DNA of 64,000 nucleotides, from assembly GCA_022414725.1 (NCBI GenBank), contig CM039466.1, forward strand, positions 10,035,027-10,099,026, read 5' to 3'. This stretch comes from Microglena sp. YARC. Lineage: Eukaryota; Chlorophyta; Chlorophyceae; Chlamydomonadales; Chlamydomonadaceae. The notes below the pieces were generated by a model. It did no database searches. It was given only the letters and a program-made list of their open reading frames with translations, and was not told the DNA's origin. The translations under genes and the position numbers were made by a program. This document shows, one piece after another, positions 63,321 to 64,000 of the stretch; the first letter of the stretch is position 1, and every line of letters begins with the position of its first letter.

Positions 63321-64000
63321 AGCCACCCTCCTCATACTTACTTAACTTGTCCCAGGGGGGTCTGGGGGGTCATATGTAATAACAAAACGTAACATAACAT
63401 AATCTAACATAACATAACATAACATAGCATAGCATAGCATAGCATAGCATAGCATTGCATGTTGGTTAATCTTTATGTGCTTTACAGGGGGTGTTCAAGA
63501 AGTTTTTTTTAGACACCCATGCTATGAAGTTTATTTTTTGCCCGTACCCCCCCCCCCCCCCCCTTTTGGCTTAAAAGGTCATCTTCCTCACCAATCATAA
63601 TTAAGGTAATGAAAGTTAGGTGTATACTGACCTTACCTCAAGCTCTATCAGGTAGTCACCTTAAAAACTTGGTTTGGCTTGCGTATAAGCGATCCCTGCC
63701 CCCCCCCCCCCCCCCGCACACACAAACACGAAAGTATCTCCAGTAATAAGAGGTAGGCTGCTGCTAGTGAGTTTCATCTGCAGTTGCATTTAGTTCGAAG
63801 CAGTGTTCGAAGTGTAGTTCATAAATAACATCAGCTACATGCAGGCTAGAGGAGTCTCCTTAGATACACCGGTGTGGGGCCAAAGGGGCCTCAGGCAGTG
63901 AAACACCCCTCCATCCACCCGACACCCGCATAAAGTAAACTATTTGTCTAGCTCGATCCTTGGCGCTTGTGGCTAGGCTATGCTAAGTTGCTGCATGTCT
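63321..64000. other. Right edge: short repeats, no firm gene
   Basis: (ACATA)n and (AGCAT)n at 63382-63460; C-runs at 63547 and 63698. On the minus strand GACTACCTGATAGAGCTTGAG/GTAAGG ends near 63638 and could be a small exon end (DYLIELE), unsupported by copies. The rest is unrecognised. Confidence 0.35.

Overview
This is a nuclear genome window from a repeat-rich eukaryote, not a bacterium or virus. Coding sequence is confined to short minus-strand exons with GT..AG introns, and far more of the window is satellites, dispersed elements and homopolymer tracts. The best guess is a green alga or relative: arrays carry the plant/green-algal telomere-type heptamer TTTAGGG, and one gene has a plastid-transit-like N-terminus. 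The species cannot be read from the sequence; a prasinophyte-type alga with a bloated genome would fit.

Layout. (1) About 1.7-4.7 kb, minus: the 5' part of an MPDU1/PQ-loop membrane protein gene, three phase-compatible exons; its 3' end lies off the left edge. (2) About 5-14.7 kb: no convincing gene, but dispersed elements, minisatellites, a 32-bp hairpin array and an alternating purine-pyrimidine tract. (3) About 15-61.3 kb, minus: the exons of one very large gene, or of two adjacent genes. Fifteen consecutive exons (e1 at 61.2 kb to e15 at 32.8 kb) join in phase at all 14 junctions and give about 1,012 codons, provided one single-base frameshift in e7 is allowed for. Further exons (e16-e21, 23.5-15 kb) include a GRAM/PH-like domain (e16+e17) and a segment like the PH domain that precedes BEACH domains (e20). 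The first 1,000 residues were not recognised; they mix helical stretches with Ser-rich linkers. (4) About 61.5-64 kb: tandem copies of a candidate upstream exon, then simple repeats.

The striking property is how the introns are built. Nearly every exon edge has been tandemly duplicated together with adjoining intron, so introns are arrays of splice-junction copies: acceptor-side copies lie upstream of an exon, donor-side copies downstream. In two arrays (22 copies beside e5, about 12 beside e7) each copy is a stop-free mini-exon, 24 or 39 nt long, phase-symmetric and flanked by AG and GT, so the arrays could act as runs of optional microexons. A 7-kb satellite of 112-bp units sits between e15 and e16.

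Dispersed elements include a hAT-like MITE (seven copies, 8-bp target duplications, two of them perfect), a tRNA-derived SINE, and a high-copy element of about 160 bp. Several exons (e7, e16, e17, e18) carry frameshifts or stops. Length variation in homopolymers suggests uncorrected long-read errors, but gene decay is not excluded.
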